Part shown: piece by piece, positions 1 to 9,395 of the stretch
How the letters are laid out: each line of letters opens with the position of its first letter
Numbering within the stretch: the stretch's first letter is position 1
Origin: Peteryoungia rhizophila
GTDB lineage: Bacteria; Pseudomonadota; Alphaproteobacteria; Rhizobiales; Rhizobiaceae
Direction of reading: 5' to 3'
Length of the DNA stretch: 64,000 nt
Assembly (NCBI RefSeq): GCF_004912145.1
Contig: NZ_STGT01000002.1
Location: forward strand, 1 to 64,000
Notes under the pieces: model-generated
The model's input: the letters and a program-made list of their open reading frames with translations, nothing else
Databases searched by the model: none
What the model was told of the DNA's origin: nothing
Translations under genes and position numbers: made by a program

Positions 1-188
1 TGAAAAGTATCATGCACGCCATCTGGCGGTCTAAGGTTTGGTCCCAGACCACTGCCTCCTAGGTTTGATGTCGTGATTTTATTGGGTCGGGCTTTGGGCA
101 AATTATCTATCTCGTGCTAGAGGTGCCGAGACACATTTCTATTGCTATGCGCGTGGCGCGCGTTCGTGCTTCTGGGAGTATGCGGCTT

Positions 189-1652
189 ATGTATTTCATC
201 ACGGGCTTCTTCGGACTGGTCGAGGACCTTACCTGGGGATGGGCATTGATCCCGATCCTCGTCGTTTTTGGCGTGTTCATCACGGTGATGAGTGGGTTCG
301 TCCAGATCGAATATTTCACTCGGATGTTCCGGGTTCTTTTCACGAAGAATCAGACTGGTGACCCGAATGCGATCAGTGCACGCGAGGCACTTCTGGTTTC
401 AGTCGGGGGGCGTGTCGGCGGCGGCAATATAGCGGGCGTCGCGGTTGCGATCACGCTTGGCGGACCTGGCGCCGTCTTCTGGATGTGGGCGATTGCGTTG
501 ATCGGTATGGCGACGAGCCTGGTGGAGTCGACACTCGCCCAGCTCTACAAGCGCTCCAACGGCGATGGCACTTATTCAGGCGGCCCCGCCAGCTACATCA
601 TGTATGGCTTGGGCGTGAAGTATAAGTGGCTGGCGACCGTCTACGCCCTCTGCCTGATGCTCGCATTTGCCTTCGGCTTCAATGCCTTCCAGGGCAACAC
701 TTTCGCCGGTGCTGTCAATGACAGCCTCGGCGTCGATCGCCTGTGGAGCGGGCTCGGCCTCGCGATCATCACCGGCTTCATCGTCTATGGTGGCATCCGC
801 CGCATCGCCAAGGTCGCCGACGTGATCATACCGATCATGGCGTTCATCTATATCGGCCTGGCGCTATTGGTGATCCTGTCGAACATCACCGAAGTGCCCG
901 GTGTCGTCTGGTCCATCATCGCCAATGCATTCGGGCTGGAGGAGGCCGTCAGCGGCGGTGTCGGTGCAGCACTTGCCCAGGGGCTCCGGCGCGGCCTGTT
1001 CTCCAACGAGGCCGGGCTTGGCTCGGCGCCGAATGTCGCAGCGACTGCGGATGTGCGTCATCCGATCAGTCAGGGCATAACCCAGTCGTTCTCGGTCTTC
1101 ATCGACACGATCATCATCTGCTCGTGCACAGCCTTCATAATTCTGCTGAGCCCCATTTATCAGCCGGGTGCGGAAGGGATCGACGGCGTCGTCTTGACTC
1201 AGCAGTCGCTGGTCAGCCAAGTCGGCAACTGGTCGCAGTATTTCCTGACCTTTGCGATCCTGCTCTTCGCCTTCAGCTCGATCATCTATAACTACTATCT
1301 CGGCGAAACGGCTCTGAAGGTGATGACGTCGAAGGCTGGCGCGCTGCATGTGCTGCGGCTCGCAATCGTCGTGGTCGTCTTCCTCGGGGCGACGGCGCCC
1401 GGCGCGACGGCCGTCTTCTTCTTCTCCGATCCACTGATGGGCGTGCTCGCGGTGGTCAACCTGATGGCCATCATGATGCTGTTTCCGGTGGCGCTGCGCG
1501 TTCTCGACGATTTCCGCGCGCAGTTGAAATCAGGCGTAGCGCGGCCGGTATTTGATCCGGCGTCGTTTGCCGATCTCGATCTGGATCACTCCGCCTGGCC
1601 GCATGCGAAGAAAGCTGTTCAGGCGGTCGGGTCCAAGGAAGGCCAAGCGTGA
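189..1652 (+). CDS. Sodium:alanine/glycine symporter (AGCS family)
   Basis: A 487-residue polytopic membrane protein of the AGCS (AlsT/DagA) family, which imports alanine or glycine with sodium. Hydrophobic segments run through the whole length. The family-type stretch SVGGRVGGGNIAGVA near the N-terminus and GLRRGLFSNEAGLGSAPN in the middle are the best recognition points. The frame is open from position 114, but the first 25 codons are basic and atypical. ATG 189 is preceded by GGGAG at 174-178 and begins directly with the first hydrophobic segment, so I use it. The gene stands alone, convergent with the efflux operon downstream. The exact substrate cannot be told from sequence. Family call is firm. 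Confidence 0.9.
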   Translation: MYFITGFFGLVEDLTWGWALIPILVVFGVFITVMSGFVQIEYFTRMFRVLFTKNQTGDPNAISAREALLVSVGGRVGGGNIAGVAVAITLGGPGAVFWMWAIALIGMATSLVESTLAQLYKRSNGDGTYSGGPASYIMYGLGVKYKWLATVYALCLMLAFAFGFNAFQGNTFAGAVNDSLGVDRLWSGLGLAIITGFIVYGGIRRIAKVADVIIPIMAFIYIGLALLVILSNITEVPGVVWSIIANAFGLEEAVSGGVGAALAQGLRRGLFSNEAGLGSAPNVAATADVRHPISQGITQSFSVFIDTIIICSCTAFIILLSPIYQPGAEGIDGVVLTQQSLVSQVGNWSQYFLTFAILLFAFSSIIYNYYLGETALKVMTSKAGALHVLRLAIVVVVFLGATAPGATAVFFFSDPLMGVLAVVNLMAIMMLFPVALRVLDDFRAQLKSGVARPVFDPASFADLDLDHSAWPHAKKAVQAVGSKEGQA

Positions 1653-1741
1653 TTGTTGTTGCGCCAGCTCTAATTCTCGAAGGCCGAGGAAGCTAGAAAC
1701 GCCTTCGGCGTCCCTGATCCCTGCAGGCCTGTCATCGTAGA

Positions 1742-1773
1742 TGGGTCTGGCATGCACTCACATGTCAGACCCA
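1742..1773. terminator. 13-bp stem-loop between convergent genes
   Basis: TGGGTCTGGCATG and CATGTCAGACCCA pair over 13 bp with one G-T pair, around a CACTCA loop. It lies between the convergent symporter and RND permease genes. There is no T-run on either side, so it may block or protect transcripts from both directions rather than act as a classic intrinsic terminator. Confidence 0.5.
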
Positions 1774-1817
1774 AAGTGAAGTTACGTTCCACGGTCGGGC
1801 CTTACCCCTTGCAGAGT

Positions 1818-4800
1818 TCAGATCGTTTCCTCGACGTCACCCGGTATCCGGAACCAAGCCACGTAAAGGGCAGGCAGGAAGAGGAGCGTCAGCACGGTGC
1901 CGACGACAATGCCGCCCATCATGGCATAGGCCATCGGACCCCAGAAGACCTCCCGCGAAATCGGGATGAGGGCCAGCGTGGCGGCTGCCGCCGTCAGCAT
2001 GATCGGCCGCATACGATGTTCCGTCGCCTCGACGACCGCGCGCCATGGCGCCATTCCCTCGCTCCTCAATTGCTCGATCTGCACAACCAGGATCACCGAG
2101 TTTCGGATCAGGATGCCGACCAGGGCGAGGATACCCAGAATGGCGACGAAGCCCATCGGCGCATTGCTGAGCAAGAGTGCCGCCACGACGCCGATCAGTG
2201 CCAGCGGAGCGACCGCGAAGACCAGAAACAGGCGGCTGAAACTCTGCAGCTGGATCATCAGGATGGTTGCCATGGCAAACAGCATCAGGGGCGCGACAGC
2301 AATGATCGGGCCTTGCGATTCGGCGCTGGATTCGACTGAGCCGCCGATCTCGACCGTGTAGCCGACGGGCAGAGACTTGCTGAAAGCCTCCACTTCAGGC
2401 TTCAGCTGCTCGACAATGGTCGCTGGCTGGGTGGAGCCGACGACGGCCGCCTTCACTGTGATCGTTGGTATACGGTCTCGGCGCGCGATCAGCGGCTGTT
2501 CGAGCTCGTATCGGAACTTGGCGACTGCCGATAGGGGGACCGAGTTGCCGCTCGAGCTCGGCAGCTGGAGGTTCTTCAACGTTTCGATCGAGCCCCGTTC
2601 GGAATCCTGGGCACGCCCGATAACGTCGATGAGATAGATGTCATCCTTCACCTTGGTTGCCGACGATCCCTCGACGATGCTGTTCAGGCCTGTTGCGATG
2701 TCGCTGGAGGAAATGCCCAGCTGACGAGCCTTGTCCTGCAGGACGTCGACCTTGACGACGCGCGATGGCTCGTTCCAGTCGAAGGTCATGTTGGTAAGCA
2801 GAGGGTGGCTGTTGACGATCGCGCGAAAGTCACGCGCTATCCGGCGGACTGTCTGTACATCGGGTCCAGCGACGCGATACTGCACGGGTTTTCCGACAGG
2901 CGGCCCGATATCGAGCAGCTTCACGAATGCATCCGTGCCAGGGAAGGTCTTGGAGAGGTAGTCCTGCAGGTCCGCACGCAGGCGGTCTCTCGCATCGAGA
3001 TCCTTGGTCACGATCACGACCTGCCCCATCCAGGCGGCTGGTGTCGAGACGTCGTATGACAGGATGAAGCGTGGTGCGCCCTCGCCGACATAGGTGGACC
3101 AATGGTCGATGTCAGGGTTGCCGATCAGCTTTTCCTGCTCGAACTGTGAAATCTGGCGGTTCGTTTCGGCGATTGTGCTGTTTTGCGGCAGGTCCCAGTC
3201 GACGACCAGTTCGACGCGATCCGAGGCGGGGAAAAACTGCTGCTGCACGAGGCTTAGGCCACCAATCGATACTGCAAACGTGACGACAGTCACGACAATT
3301 GTCACCCAGCGCCAACGCATGGCCAGCCCAAGGAGCCACGCAAAAATGGTCGCGAAGCGGCCCTTTTTCTCGTGGTGGGATTTCATGGTCTTCGGCAGGA
3401 TCGACACACCGAGCAAAGGCGTGAAGAGCACGGCAACCACCCAGGACACGATGAGCGAGACTGCGATGACGACGAACAGCGTGAAGGTGAATTCGCCGGC
3501 GGCGCTGTTGTTGAGACCGATCGGAATGAAGCCTGCGACTGTCACCAGGGTGCCGGTGAGCATCGGAAAGGCGGTCGAGGTGTAGACATGGGTGGCGGCG
3601 CTGCGCAGCGTATCGCCGGCTTCCAGGCGTGACACCATCATCTCGACGGCAATCATGGCATCATCGACGAGCAGGCCGAGCGCGATGATCAAGGCACCGA
3701 GCGAGATGCGCTGCAGCGAGATGCCTGTATATTCCATGAAGACGAAGGTGATTGCGAGCACGAGCGGAATGGAGATGGCAACGACCAGACCGGCCCGCAC
3801 GCCGAGGCTGATGAAACTGATCGCGAGAACGATGACGATCGCCTCGAACAGCGCCGTGGTGAAGCCCGAGACTGCCTCTTCCACGACCGCTGGCTGGTCG
3901 GATACGCGCTCGACATTAACACCGATCGGCAGGTCGGCGACGACCCGGTCGAGCTGTGCGTCCAGCTGTTCGCCGAAGGTCAGCAGATTGGCCCCGGTCT
4001 TCATGCCGATAGCAAGTCCGATTGCCGGCTCTCCCTTGAAGCGGAACAGTGACGACGGCGGATCGACGTAACCCCGCTTGATCGTCGCGATGTCGGTCAG
4101 CGGGAAGAAGCGGTCGTTGATCCTGAGATTGATCGCTTTCAGGCTTTCCTCGGAAGTGAACTGGCCGCTGACGCGTAGCGCGATGCGCTCGGCACCCGCC
4201 TCGACGACGCCGGATTGCGTGACGGCGTTCTGGGCCTGGAGCGTTTCGAGGATCTGCTGCTGGTCAATCCCGAGGGCTGCGATCTTGCGCGTCGAGAATT
4301 CGAGATAGATCACCTCGTCCTGAGCCCCGATCACGTCGATCTTGCCGACATTGGGAACGGTCAAGAGCTTGGCGCGTGCATCTTCGACGAGGTCGCGCAT
4401 CTGGCGCTGTGTCAGGCCATCGGAGGTGAAGGCGAAGATATTGCCGTAGACGTCGCCGAAACTGTCGTTGAAGAAGGGACCCACGACGCCGGACGGGAGA
4501 TTACCCTTGATGTCGTCGACCATGTTGCGGACGCGGACCCAGTTGTCTGAAACTTCGCTCGCCTTCGTCGATGAAAGAAGCTCAACGAAGATCGTGGTCT
4601 GGCCGGCCTTGGTCACGCTCTTCGTGTAATCGAGCGCGTCCAGTTCCTCGAGTTTCTTCTCGATCCGGTCGGTGACCTGCAGGGTCACCTCCTCGGCAGA
4701 AGCGCCCGGCCATTGGGCATTGATGATCATCGTCTTGATGGTGAATGCCGGATCTTCTTCACGGCCGAGATTGAGGTAGGAAAAGGTGCCCGCGACGACG

Positions 4801-4871
4801 AAAACGAGCATGAAGTACCAGACGAGGGAGCGATGTTCGAGCGCCCAATCCGAGAGGTTGAAGGATTTCAC
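1818..4871 (-). CDS. RND efflux pump inner-membrane permease
   Basis: A 1017-residue protein with the layout of AcrB-type RND permeases: one N-terminal membrane helix (about 12-32), a large periplasmic loop, a six-helix block starting near residue 340, a second periplasmic loop after about 540 and a final helix block. The proton-relay helix carries GLLVDDAMI, with Asp403 and Asp404. Length fits drug-type RND pumps. It is the last gene of a three-gene operon, starting in a 4-bp overlap with the adaptor gene upstream. It would use proton flux to expel drugs or hydrophobic compounds through an outer-membrane channel. No channel gene is present in the window, so it must borrow one encoded elsewhere. 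Confidence 0.93.
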   Translation of the reverse strand: MKSFNLSDWALEHRSLVWYFMLVFVVAGTFSYLNLGREEDPAFTIKTMIINAQWPGASAEEVTLQVTDRIEKKLEELDALDYTKSVTKAGQTTIFVELLSSTKASEVSDNWVRVRNMVDDIKGNLPSGVVGPFFNDSFGDVYGNIFAFTSDGLTQRQMRDLVEDARAKLLTVPNVGKIDVIGAQDEVIYLEFSTRKIAALGIDQQQILETLQAQNAVTQSGVVEAGAERIALRVSGQFTSEESLKAINLRINDRFFPLTDIATIKRGYVDPPSSLFRFKGEPAIGLAIGMKTGANLLTFGEQLDAQLDRVVADLPIGVNVERVSDQPAVVEEAVSGFTTALFEAIVIVLAISFISLGVRAGLVVAISIPLVLAITFVFMEYTGISLQRISLGALIIALGLLVDDAMIAVEMMVSRLEAGDTLRSAATHVYTSTAFPMLTGTLVTVAGFIPIGLNNSAAGEFTFTLFVVIAVSLIVSWVVAVLFTPLLGVSILPKTMKSHHEKKGRFATIFAWLLGLAMRWRWVTIVVTVVTFAVSIGGLSLVQQQFFPASDRVELVVDWDLPQNSTIAETNRQISQFEQEKLIGNPDIDHWSTYVGEGAPRFILSYDVSTPAAWMGQVVIVTKDLDARDRLRADLQDYLSKTFPGTDAFVKLLDIGPPVGKPVQYRVAGPDVQTVRRIARDFRAIVNSHPLLTNMTFDWNEPSRVVKVDVLQDKARQLGISSSDIATGLNSIVEGSSATKVKDDIYLIDVIGRAQDSERGSIETLKNLQLPSSSGNSVPLSAVAKFRYELEQPLIARRDRIPTITVKAAVVGSTQPATIVEQLKPEVEAFSKSLPVGYTVEIGGSVESSAESQGPIIAVAPLMLFAMATILMIQLQSFSRLFLVFAVAPLALIGVVAALLLSNAPMGFVAILGILALVGILIRNSVILVVQIEQLRSEGMAPWRAVVEATEHRMRPIMLTAAAATLALIPISREVFWGPMAYAMMGGIVVGTVLTLLFLPALYVAWFRIPGDVEETI

Positions 4872-5953
4872 TTGGTCATCTCCTGATCGACGCGGATGGA
4901 CTGGCCTTCTTCGAGACTGTTGACACCGGCGGTGACGACGCGGTCGCCGGGCTCGATGCCGGAAACGACGGCGACGCTGCCGCCGGCCGGCGGTGTCGTG
5001 TCGAGTGCGACAGGACGCGATGCGACGGTTTTGCTCGTCGCATCGACGATCCAGACCGAGGTCTGGCCGTCATGTGTTTTTATGGCAGAGGCGGGCAGGC
5101 GAATGGTCGGTGCACTTCCATTGATGCTCGTGGCCGTGATCACGGAACCGAGGCGCATGACTTCGGGTGCGTCAATGAGGGTCAATTTCGTGCGGTACGT
5201 GCGGGTGATCGCATCGGCTTGGGGCGCGATCTCGCGGACCACTGCGTTCGCGTGCAGCGTCGGATCGAGTTGCAGGGCCACCTCGAAAGGGGCTCCCACC
5301 TGCAGGCCTGCACCGAGTGCTTCCGGCACATCGATGACGGCGTCACGCACGTCCGGCCGGGCCACGGTTGCGATCGCCTGGCCGGCCGAGACGACTTGCC
5401 CGATCTCTGCAGATGTGGACGTCACAACGCCGTCGAACTCGGCGACGAGTTGCGCATATCCGAGCTGTTCGGTCGCTTTGCTCAGATTGGCCTTGGCCTT
5501 TGCGACCGCAGCCTCTGCCGTCTTGCGCTCCAGTTCGGCCGTCTCATAGACCGCCTTGGCCCCGGACTGCCTCTCGAACAACGTCTTTTGACGCTGTTCG
5601 GTGGTAACGGCATTGGCAAGCTGGGCCTCGCTGTTGGCCAGATCGGACTGGGCGCTTTTTACCGCGAGCTCAAGCGCCAGCGGGTCGATGGCCGCGAGGA
5701 TATCCCCCTTCTTGACGAGGTCGCCCGTTTGGACATTGCGGGCGACGACCCGGCCGAGGATGCGGAAGCCGAATTCGGTCTCGACACGAGCCTCCACCGT
5801 TCCGGACAGTGACAGTTGGACGGCAGGCTCCATCTGTACGACGAGCGAGAGAACCGGGCGGGGAGCCGCCGTCTCCTGCTGCTGCTCCGCCTGGCATGCG
5901 GCCAGTGCGCTGCCTGCCAGTAAAAGCACGGCGAATTTCGATAGCGTTCTCAT
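4868..5953 (-). CDS. RND periplasmic adaptor lipoprotein (second of two)
   Basis: A 361-residue membrane-fusion protein. The N-terminus is a lipoprotein signal with lipobox LAAC (Cys20). It is followed by a lipoyl-type half (EFGFRILGRVVARNVQTGD), an Ala/Glu/Gln-rich coiled-coil hairpin around residues 95-160, the second lipoyl half and beta-barrel segments. It bridges the RND permease and an outer-membrane channel. It overlaps the permease gene by 4 bp downstream and the first adaptor gene by 4 bp upstream, so all three are translationally coupled. It resembles the first adaptor in layout but clearly differs in sequence. Confidence 0.9.
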   Translation of the reverse strand: MRTLSKFAVLLLAGSALAACQAEQQQETAAPRPVLSLVVQMEPAVQLSLSGTVEARVETEFGFRILGRVVARNVQTGDLVKKGDILAAIDPLALELAVKSAQSDLANSEAQLANAVTTEQRQKTLFERQSGAKAVYETAELERKTAEAAVAKAKANLSKATEQLGYAQLVAEFDGVVTSTSAEIGQVVSAGQAIATVARPDVRDAVIDVPEALGAGLQVGAPFEVALQLDPTLHANAVVREIAPQADAITRTYRTKLTLIDAPEVMRLGSVITATSINGSAPTIRLPASAIKTHDGQTSVWIVDATSKTVASRPVALDTTPPAGGSVAVVSGIEPGDRVVTAGVNSLEEGQSIRVDQEMTK

Positions 5954-7029
5954 TCGCCGGCTCCCTCGATTGACACGATTTCACCGTCGCTGAGGAACTT
6001 GTTGCCGTTCGTCACAACGATCTCTCCCGGCGTCACGCCCGCGCTGACGGAGAAGTATCCGCTGCCATAGGTCGTGATGTCGACCGGACGAAGTGAAGCC
6101 TTCGCGGTCTGGGAATCCACGACCCAGACGGCCGGACGACCAGCGTCGGAGGCGATGGCGGACCAGGGAAGTCTGATCGATGTGACCGGCTTGTAACGAG
6201 CGACCGCCATGACGGGGCTTCCCAGGCTGACTTGGGCATCTTCCTCGAGGCCGAGCTTGATGCGAATGGTCCCGGTGCTCCGGTCGATGGTCGGAGAAAT
6301 CTCCCGCAGTGTGCCTTTCATCGGATCTCCCCCGCTGAGCGGGACGATATCGACCTCGCTCTCGAACTCACGGCCAAAGCCTAGAAAAAGCGATTCATCA
6401 ATGTTGAAGACCGCATCCCTCGGTCCATCCTGGGCCACTGTGAAAATCAGCTGAGCGGCTTGCGCGACCTGACCAACTTCGGCGTTGCGCGCGGTGATGA
6501 TGCCGTTTGCGTCCGACCTCAATTCAGTCTGAGCTAAGGTATCGCGCGCCGTGTCCACCTGTGCCTCTGCGGAATCGACCGTTGCCTCGGCCCGCAGCAG
6601 CGATTCCCGGGCTTCGTCCAGTGCGGCTTGCGTGGAGACCCCGGTGGTGAGCAGGCTTTGCTGGCGATCGAGTGCCTGCTGTGCCTGGGTCTGTTGGGCC
6701 TCGGCGGATTGTAGGGTGGCGAGGGCGACCTGGAGATCTGCTTGTTGTTCCTCTGCATCCATGCGTGCGAGCACCTGGCCCTTCTCGACCTTGTCTCCGA
6801 CGTCGACCAGCCGTTCCGTAATGCGTCCGCTGATCCGGAAGGACAGCTCGGACTGGACGCTTGCCCGTATCTCGCCGGTGCTCGATACGCTTTCAGACCA
6901 GGGTTCGGCCTCGACCGTGACGGTCTCGACCAGCCGGGGGGCTTTTTCGCTCGCCACGTCCGCCGGAGTACAGGCGGCCAGGGAAGCGCAACAATAGGTT
7001 ATAAGGATCAGGGAGTGCAGCGGTTGCAT
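5950..7029 (-). CDS. RND periplasmic adaptor lipoprotein (first of two)
   Basis: A 359-residue membrane-fusion protein heading the pump operon. It has a lipoprotein signal with SLAAC (Cys20), a lipoyl half around ELSFRISGRITERLVDVGD, a long Gln/Ala-rich coiled coil (about 95-165) and C-terminal beta segments. Together with the next gene it gives the operon two different adaptors for one permease. In known tandem-adaptor RND systems both proteins can be needed for the adaptor ring; whether that holds here is inference. The promoter lies in the 92-bp gap shared with the divergent TetR gene, so repression by that TetR is likely. Confidence 0.9.
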   Translation of the reverse strand: MQPLHSLILITYCCASLAACTPADVASEKAPRLVETVTVEAEPWSESVSSTGEIRASVQSELSFRISGRITERLVDVGDKVEKGQVLARMDAEEQQADLQVALATLQSAEAQQTQAQQALDRQQSLLTTGVSTQAALDEARESLLRAEATVDSAEAQVDTARDTLAQTELRSDANGIITARNAEVGQVAQAAQLIFTVAQDGPRDAVFNIDESLFLGFGREFESEVDIVPLSGGDPMKGTLREISPTIDRSTGTIRIKLGLEEDAQVSLGSPVMAVARYKPVTSIRLPWSAIASDAGRPAVWVVDSQTAKASLRPVDITTYGSGYFSVSAGVTPGEIVVTNGNKFLSDGEIVSIEGAGE

Positions 7030-7062
7030 GATCGCCTCTTGAACATCGGAGATTAAGCGCTA

Positions 7063-7089
7063 TCATTGAATGACTGGAAAGTCAATGAA
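7063..7089. promoter_or_regulatory. Candidate TetR operator of the efflux operon
   Basis: The short divergent gap holds the 11-bp palindrome TCATTGAATGA (7063-7073). It also holds a wider dyad, TTGAATGACT (7066-7075) and AGTCAATGAA (7080-7089), matching at 8 of 10 positions around a 4-bp spacer. Position and symmetry fit a TetR-dimer site serving both promoters. Binding is inferred. Confidence 0.5.
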
Positions 7090-7121
7090 ATGATCTGCAG
7101 TGCTGGCGAGAGGTGTTCGAC

Positions 7122-7757
7122 ATGGCAAAGAAAACGAAACTGACGAGGGCCGAACAGAAGGCATTGCGGCCTATCCAGATACTCGATGCTGCATTCGACG
7201 AGTTCGTCGCGCACGGCTTCAGTGCAACACGCGTGGAAGACATTGCGGACCGCATTGGGGTCACCAAGGGGACGATCTATGTGTACTTCCCGACCAAGGA
7301 AGACCTGTTCTCCGCGATGATCCGGCATATTTCCCTGCCGCTCGAGGATCTGCTCAGAGAGGCAGGCGGATTGCAGGGCTCACATGCGGAGCGCCTCCGA
7401 TCATTTCTCCTGCTCGCCTATGGCGGGATTGCGCAGGACAGGCGGAGCCGCGAGCTGCTCCGCTTCGTCATCTCCGAAGGATCGCGTTTTCGGCAGTTGA
7501 TCGATGCCCACTTCGCCGAAGTCATCGAACCGCTGCTTAGTCGCACCCAGATGATTCTCGACGAGGGGGTGATGGCCGGGGAGTTTCGCAAGTCACCGGC
7601 AGCGAATGCTGACATCATCGTGGCGCCGATCCTGTCGTTGATGATGGACCAGCTGATCCACGGCGACCGGCGAATTGTCGATCTCTCGGCCTATGTGGAG
7701 GGTCATCTGGATCTCGTGTTCAGCGGCATATCGGTTCCGAAAGCGCTCGGCGATTAA
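7122..7757 (+). CDS. TetR-family repressor of the RND pump
   Basis: A 211-residue TetR/AcrR-type regulator. The N-terminal HTH is typical: an ILDAAFDEFVAHGFSATRVEDIA helix pair, then GVTKGTIYVYFPTKEDLF, the recognition helix and the YFPTKEDLF signature. The rest should be the ligand-binding helical domain. I choose ATG 7122, which has GAGAGG at 7108-7113, over the GTG at 7113. It is divergent from the pump operon with a 92-bp gap holding a palindrome, the usual arrangement of a local repressor released by pump substrates. It is convergent with the LacI gene that follows. Confidence 0.88.
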   Translation: MAKKTKLTRAEQKALRPIQILDAAFDEFVAHGFSATRVEDIADRIGVTKGTIYVYFPTKEDLFSAMIRHISLPLEDLLREAGGLQGSHAERLRSFLLLAYGGIAQDRRSRELLRFVISEGSRFRQLIDAHFAEVIEPLLSRTQMILDEGVMAGEFRKSPAANADIIVAPILSLMMDQLIHGDRRIVDLSAYVEGHLDLVFSGISVPKALGD

Positions 7758-7792
7758 GATGCGGGGGCTTGACGCATTCAAGTCCCGTGCAA

Positions 7793-8824
7793 TCAGGGGC
7801 GGCATGCCGTTGTGTTTCCCATGGTCAGTGTGATTTCGATCAGATCGACTGACCTCTCCGCGTCAGCCGGCGGGATAGTGAGAGCGGCTGTGGCTGCTCT
7901 GCGGCCGACCTCCATGAGCGGCACTTCGATGGTCGTCAGTCTCGTCGTGAGGGAATGGGCTAATGCAGTTCCGTTGAAGCCGTTGACCGAGATAGTCTGA
8001 GGAACTGTGATCGAGGCCTCGTTCATGAAACGCAGGCCGCCGATGGCCATGGCGTCGTTGAGGTAGTGGATGGCTTGCGGGGGCGCACCCTGTTCGAGCA
8101 GTCTTCTGGTGAGTACGTATCCGGTTTCTGCCGTCCGCGGCAGGTCGGGATCCGTCATACATAGCAGGGTAGCGCCAGCTTCCGACAGCGCCCCCGAATA
8201 TCCTTCCAGTCGACAGGCCGCGCAGAGATCCCGGTCGAGCTGTGATCCGATATAGACGCAACGGGTGAGGCCGGCCGCGATGAAGACCTGGGCTGCCAAT
8301 TGGCCCGCGTTTCGATGCGACAGGCCGACCGTCGCGTCGAGGTTTGGATGGTCGCCGTCCCAGAGATGCACGGCGCGGATGCCTGAGCGACGCAGCAGGC
8401 GTATGGTGCGCTCATCGCGCGCCAGTCCTCCCGTGAGGATCAGGGCAGCCGGCTTCATCGTCAGCATCATGTGCACGATCCGCAATTCGATCTCGGGATC
8501 GAAAAAGCTCTCACCGATAAAGGCCGTGTAACCTTGGCCGTTCAGAACCTCATTTATTCCCGCCAGCACACCGGCATAAACCTGGTCGCCAATGGAGGGG
8601 ATGACGATGCCGATCAGGGAACTCGTCTGTGACGAGAGTGAGCCTGCCAAACGGTTGGGAACATAGCCCAGTTCTTCGGCGATCTGCGTTACGCGGGCGC
8701 GCGTTTCTGCCGCGATCCGGCCTGTCCCGCGCAGGACCTTCGAGACCGTCATGCTGCTCACGCCGGCGGCCCTGGCCACATCGGCGATCGTGATCATGCG
8801 AGGGAAATGCGGGGCTTGACTCAT
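7793..8824 (-). CDS. LacI-family regulator (aldonate/TRAP locus)
   Basis: A 343-residue LacI/GalR regulator. The HTH near the N-terminus reads TIADVARAAGVSSMTVSKVL with hinge ELGYVPNRLAGSL, followed by a periplasmic-binding-protein-like effector domain (SLIGIVIPSIGDQVYAGVL and onward). The frame is open further upstream, but the extension is basic and crosses the operator region. ATG 8824 places the HTH correctly and gives a normal family length. It is divergent from the TRAP operon at 8907, with two operator-like repeats between them (8831-8863), so it most likely controls itself and the TRAP genes. The effector is probably a sugar acid, judged from the neighbours. Confidence 0.87.
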   Translation of the reverse strand: MSQAPHFPRMITIADVARAAGVSSMTVSKVLRGTGRIAAETRARVTQIAEELGYVPNRLAGSLSSQTSSLIGIVIPSIGDQVYAGVLAGINEVLNGQGYTAFIGESFFDPEIELRIVHMMLTMKPAALILTGGLARDERTIRLLRRSGIRAVHLWDGDHPNLDATVGLSHRNAGQLAAQVFIAAGLTRCVYIGSQLDRDLCAACRLEGYSGALSEAGATLLCMTDPDLPRTAETGYVLTRRLLEQGAPPQAIHYLNDAMAIGGLRFMNEASITVPQTISVNGFNGTALAHSLTTRLTTIEVPLMEVGRRAATAALTIPPADAERSVDLIEITLTMGNTTACRP

Positions 8825-8830
8825 GGCGAT

Positions 8831-8863
8831 GTTATCGATACCAATTTGGGTTAACGATAACCC
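8831..8863. promoter_or_regulatory. Two LacI-type operator repeats
   Basis: GTTATCGATACC (8831-8842) differs at one position from the perfect palindrome GTTATCGATAAC found at 15.3 and 19.3 kb. Just after it lies GGGTTAACGATAACCC (8848-8863), with GGGTTA and TAACCC arms. Both resemble the GntR/IdnR-type box known from E. coli (TGTTA-N4-TAACA). They sit in the divergent gap before the TRAP genes. Confidence 0.6.
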
Positions 8864-8906
8864 ATTGATGGGTTTAACGCAACGAGTCTTCGGGGAGGAG
8901 GATCTC

Positions 8907-9395
8907 ATGCGACGCCTGATCCAGGCAATCTGGTCGATGATCGACATCCTGATGGCCGTCATTCTCGCGGCCATGATCGCTCTCGTCTTCGCCAATGTGG
9001 TGCTGCGTTACGGCTTTTCGTCGGGCATAAGGCAATCCGTCGAACTGGCACGGCTGTGGTTCGTCTGGATCGTCATGCTGGGCGCTGCCGTCGTCTTGCG
9101 TCGGGGCGAACATCTCGCCGTGTCCGAGTTCTCCGAAGCGTTGATGCCGAGGGCGGTCCCGATCCTGCGTCGCCTGTGCTGGGTCGTGGTGATGGTTGCC
9201 GTCGGCATGCTCTTCATCGGCGCGCTCAACCAGACCATGGCGAACTGGAACAATCTGTCGCCTCTGACAGGGCTGCCGTCTGGTCTCTTCTATCTCGCGG
9301 GCGTCGTGTCGGCCGTCTTGATGGCTGCCATTGCCGTCGTGCGCTTCATCGATCCGATGAGCATAGATGCCCGCACGCAGGGGGACCAGGAATGA
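8907..9395 (+). CDS. TRAP transporter small permease (DctQ)
   Basis: A 162-residue protein with four membrane helices and the DctQ-type start, a hydrophobic helix followed by VVLRYGFSSGIRQSVELARL. In TRAP systems this subunit pairs with the large permease. ATG 8907 has the strong Shine-Dalgarno GGGGAGGAGG at 8892-8901; the frame open upstream from 8823 runs through the operator and is rejected. It is the first gene of a Q-M-P operon and overlaps the large permease gene by 4 bp. It is probably induced by a sugar acid via the divergent LacI protein. Confidence 0.9.
   Translation: MRRLIQAIWSMIDILMAVILAAMIALVFANVVLRYGFSSGIRQSVELARLWFVWIVMLGAAVVLRRGEHLAVSEFSEALMPRAVPILRRLCWVVVMVAVGMLFIGALNQTMANWNNLSPLTGLPSGLFYLAGVVSAVLMAAIAVVRFIDPMSIDARTQGDQE

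Noticed and set aside
1..188. Coding start of the symporter at 114 or a small gene at the left edge
   Set aside because: The first codons are basic and atypical and ATG 189 has the better Shine-Dalgarno; the minus-strand frame at 107-343 is a shadow.
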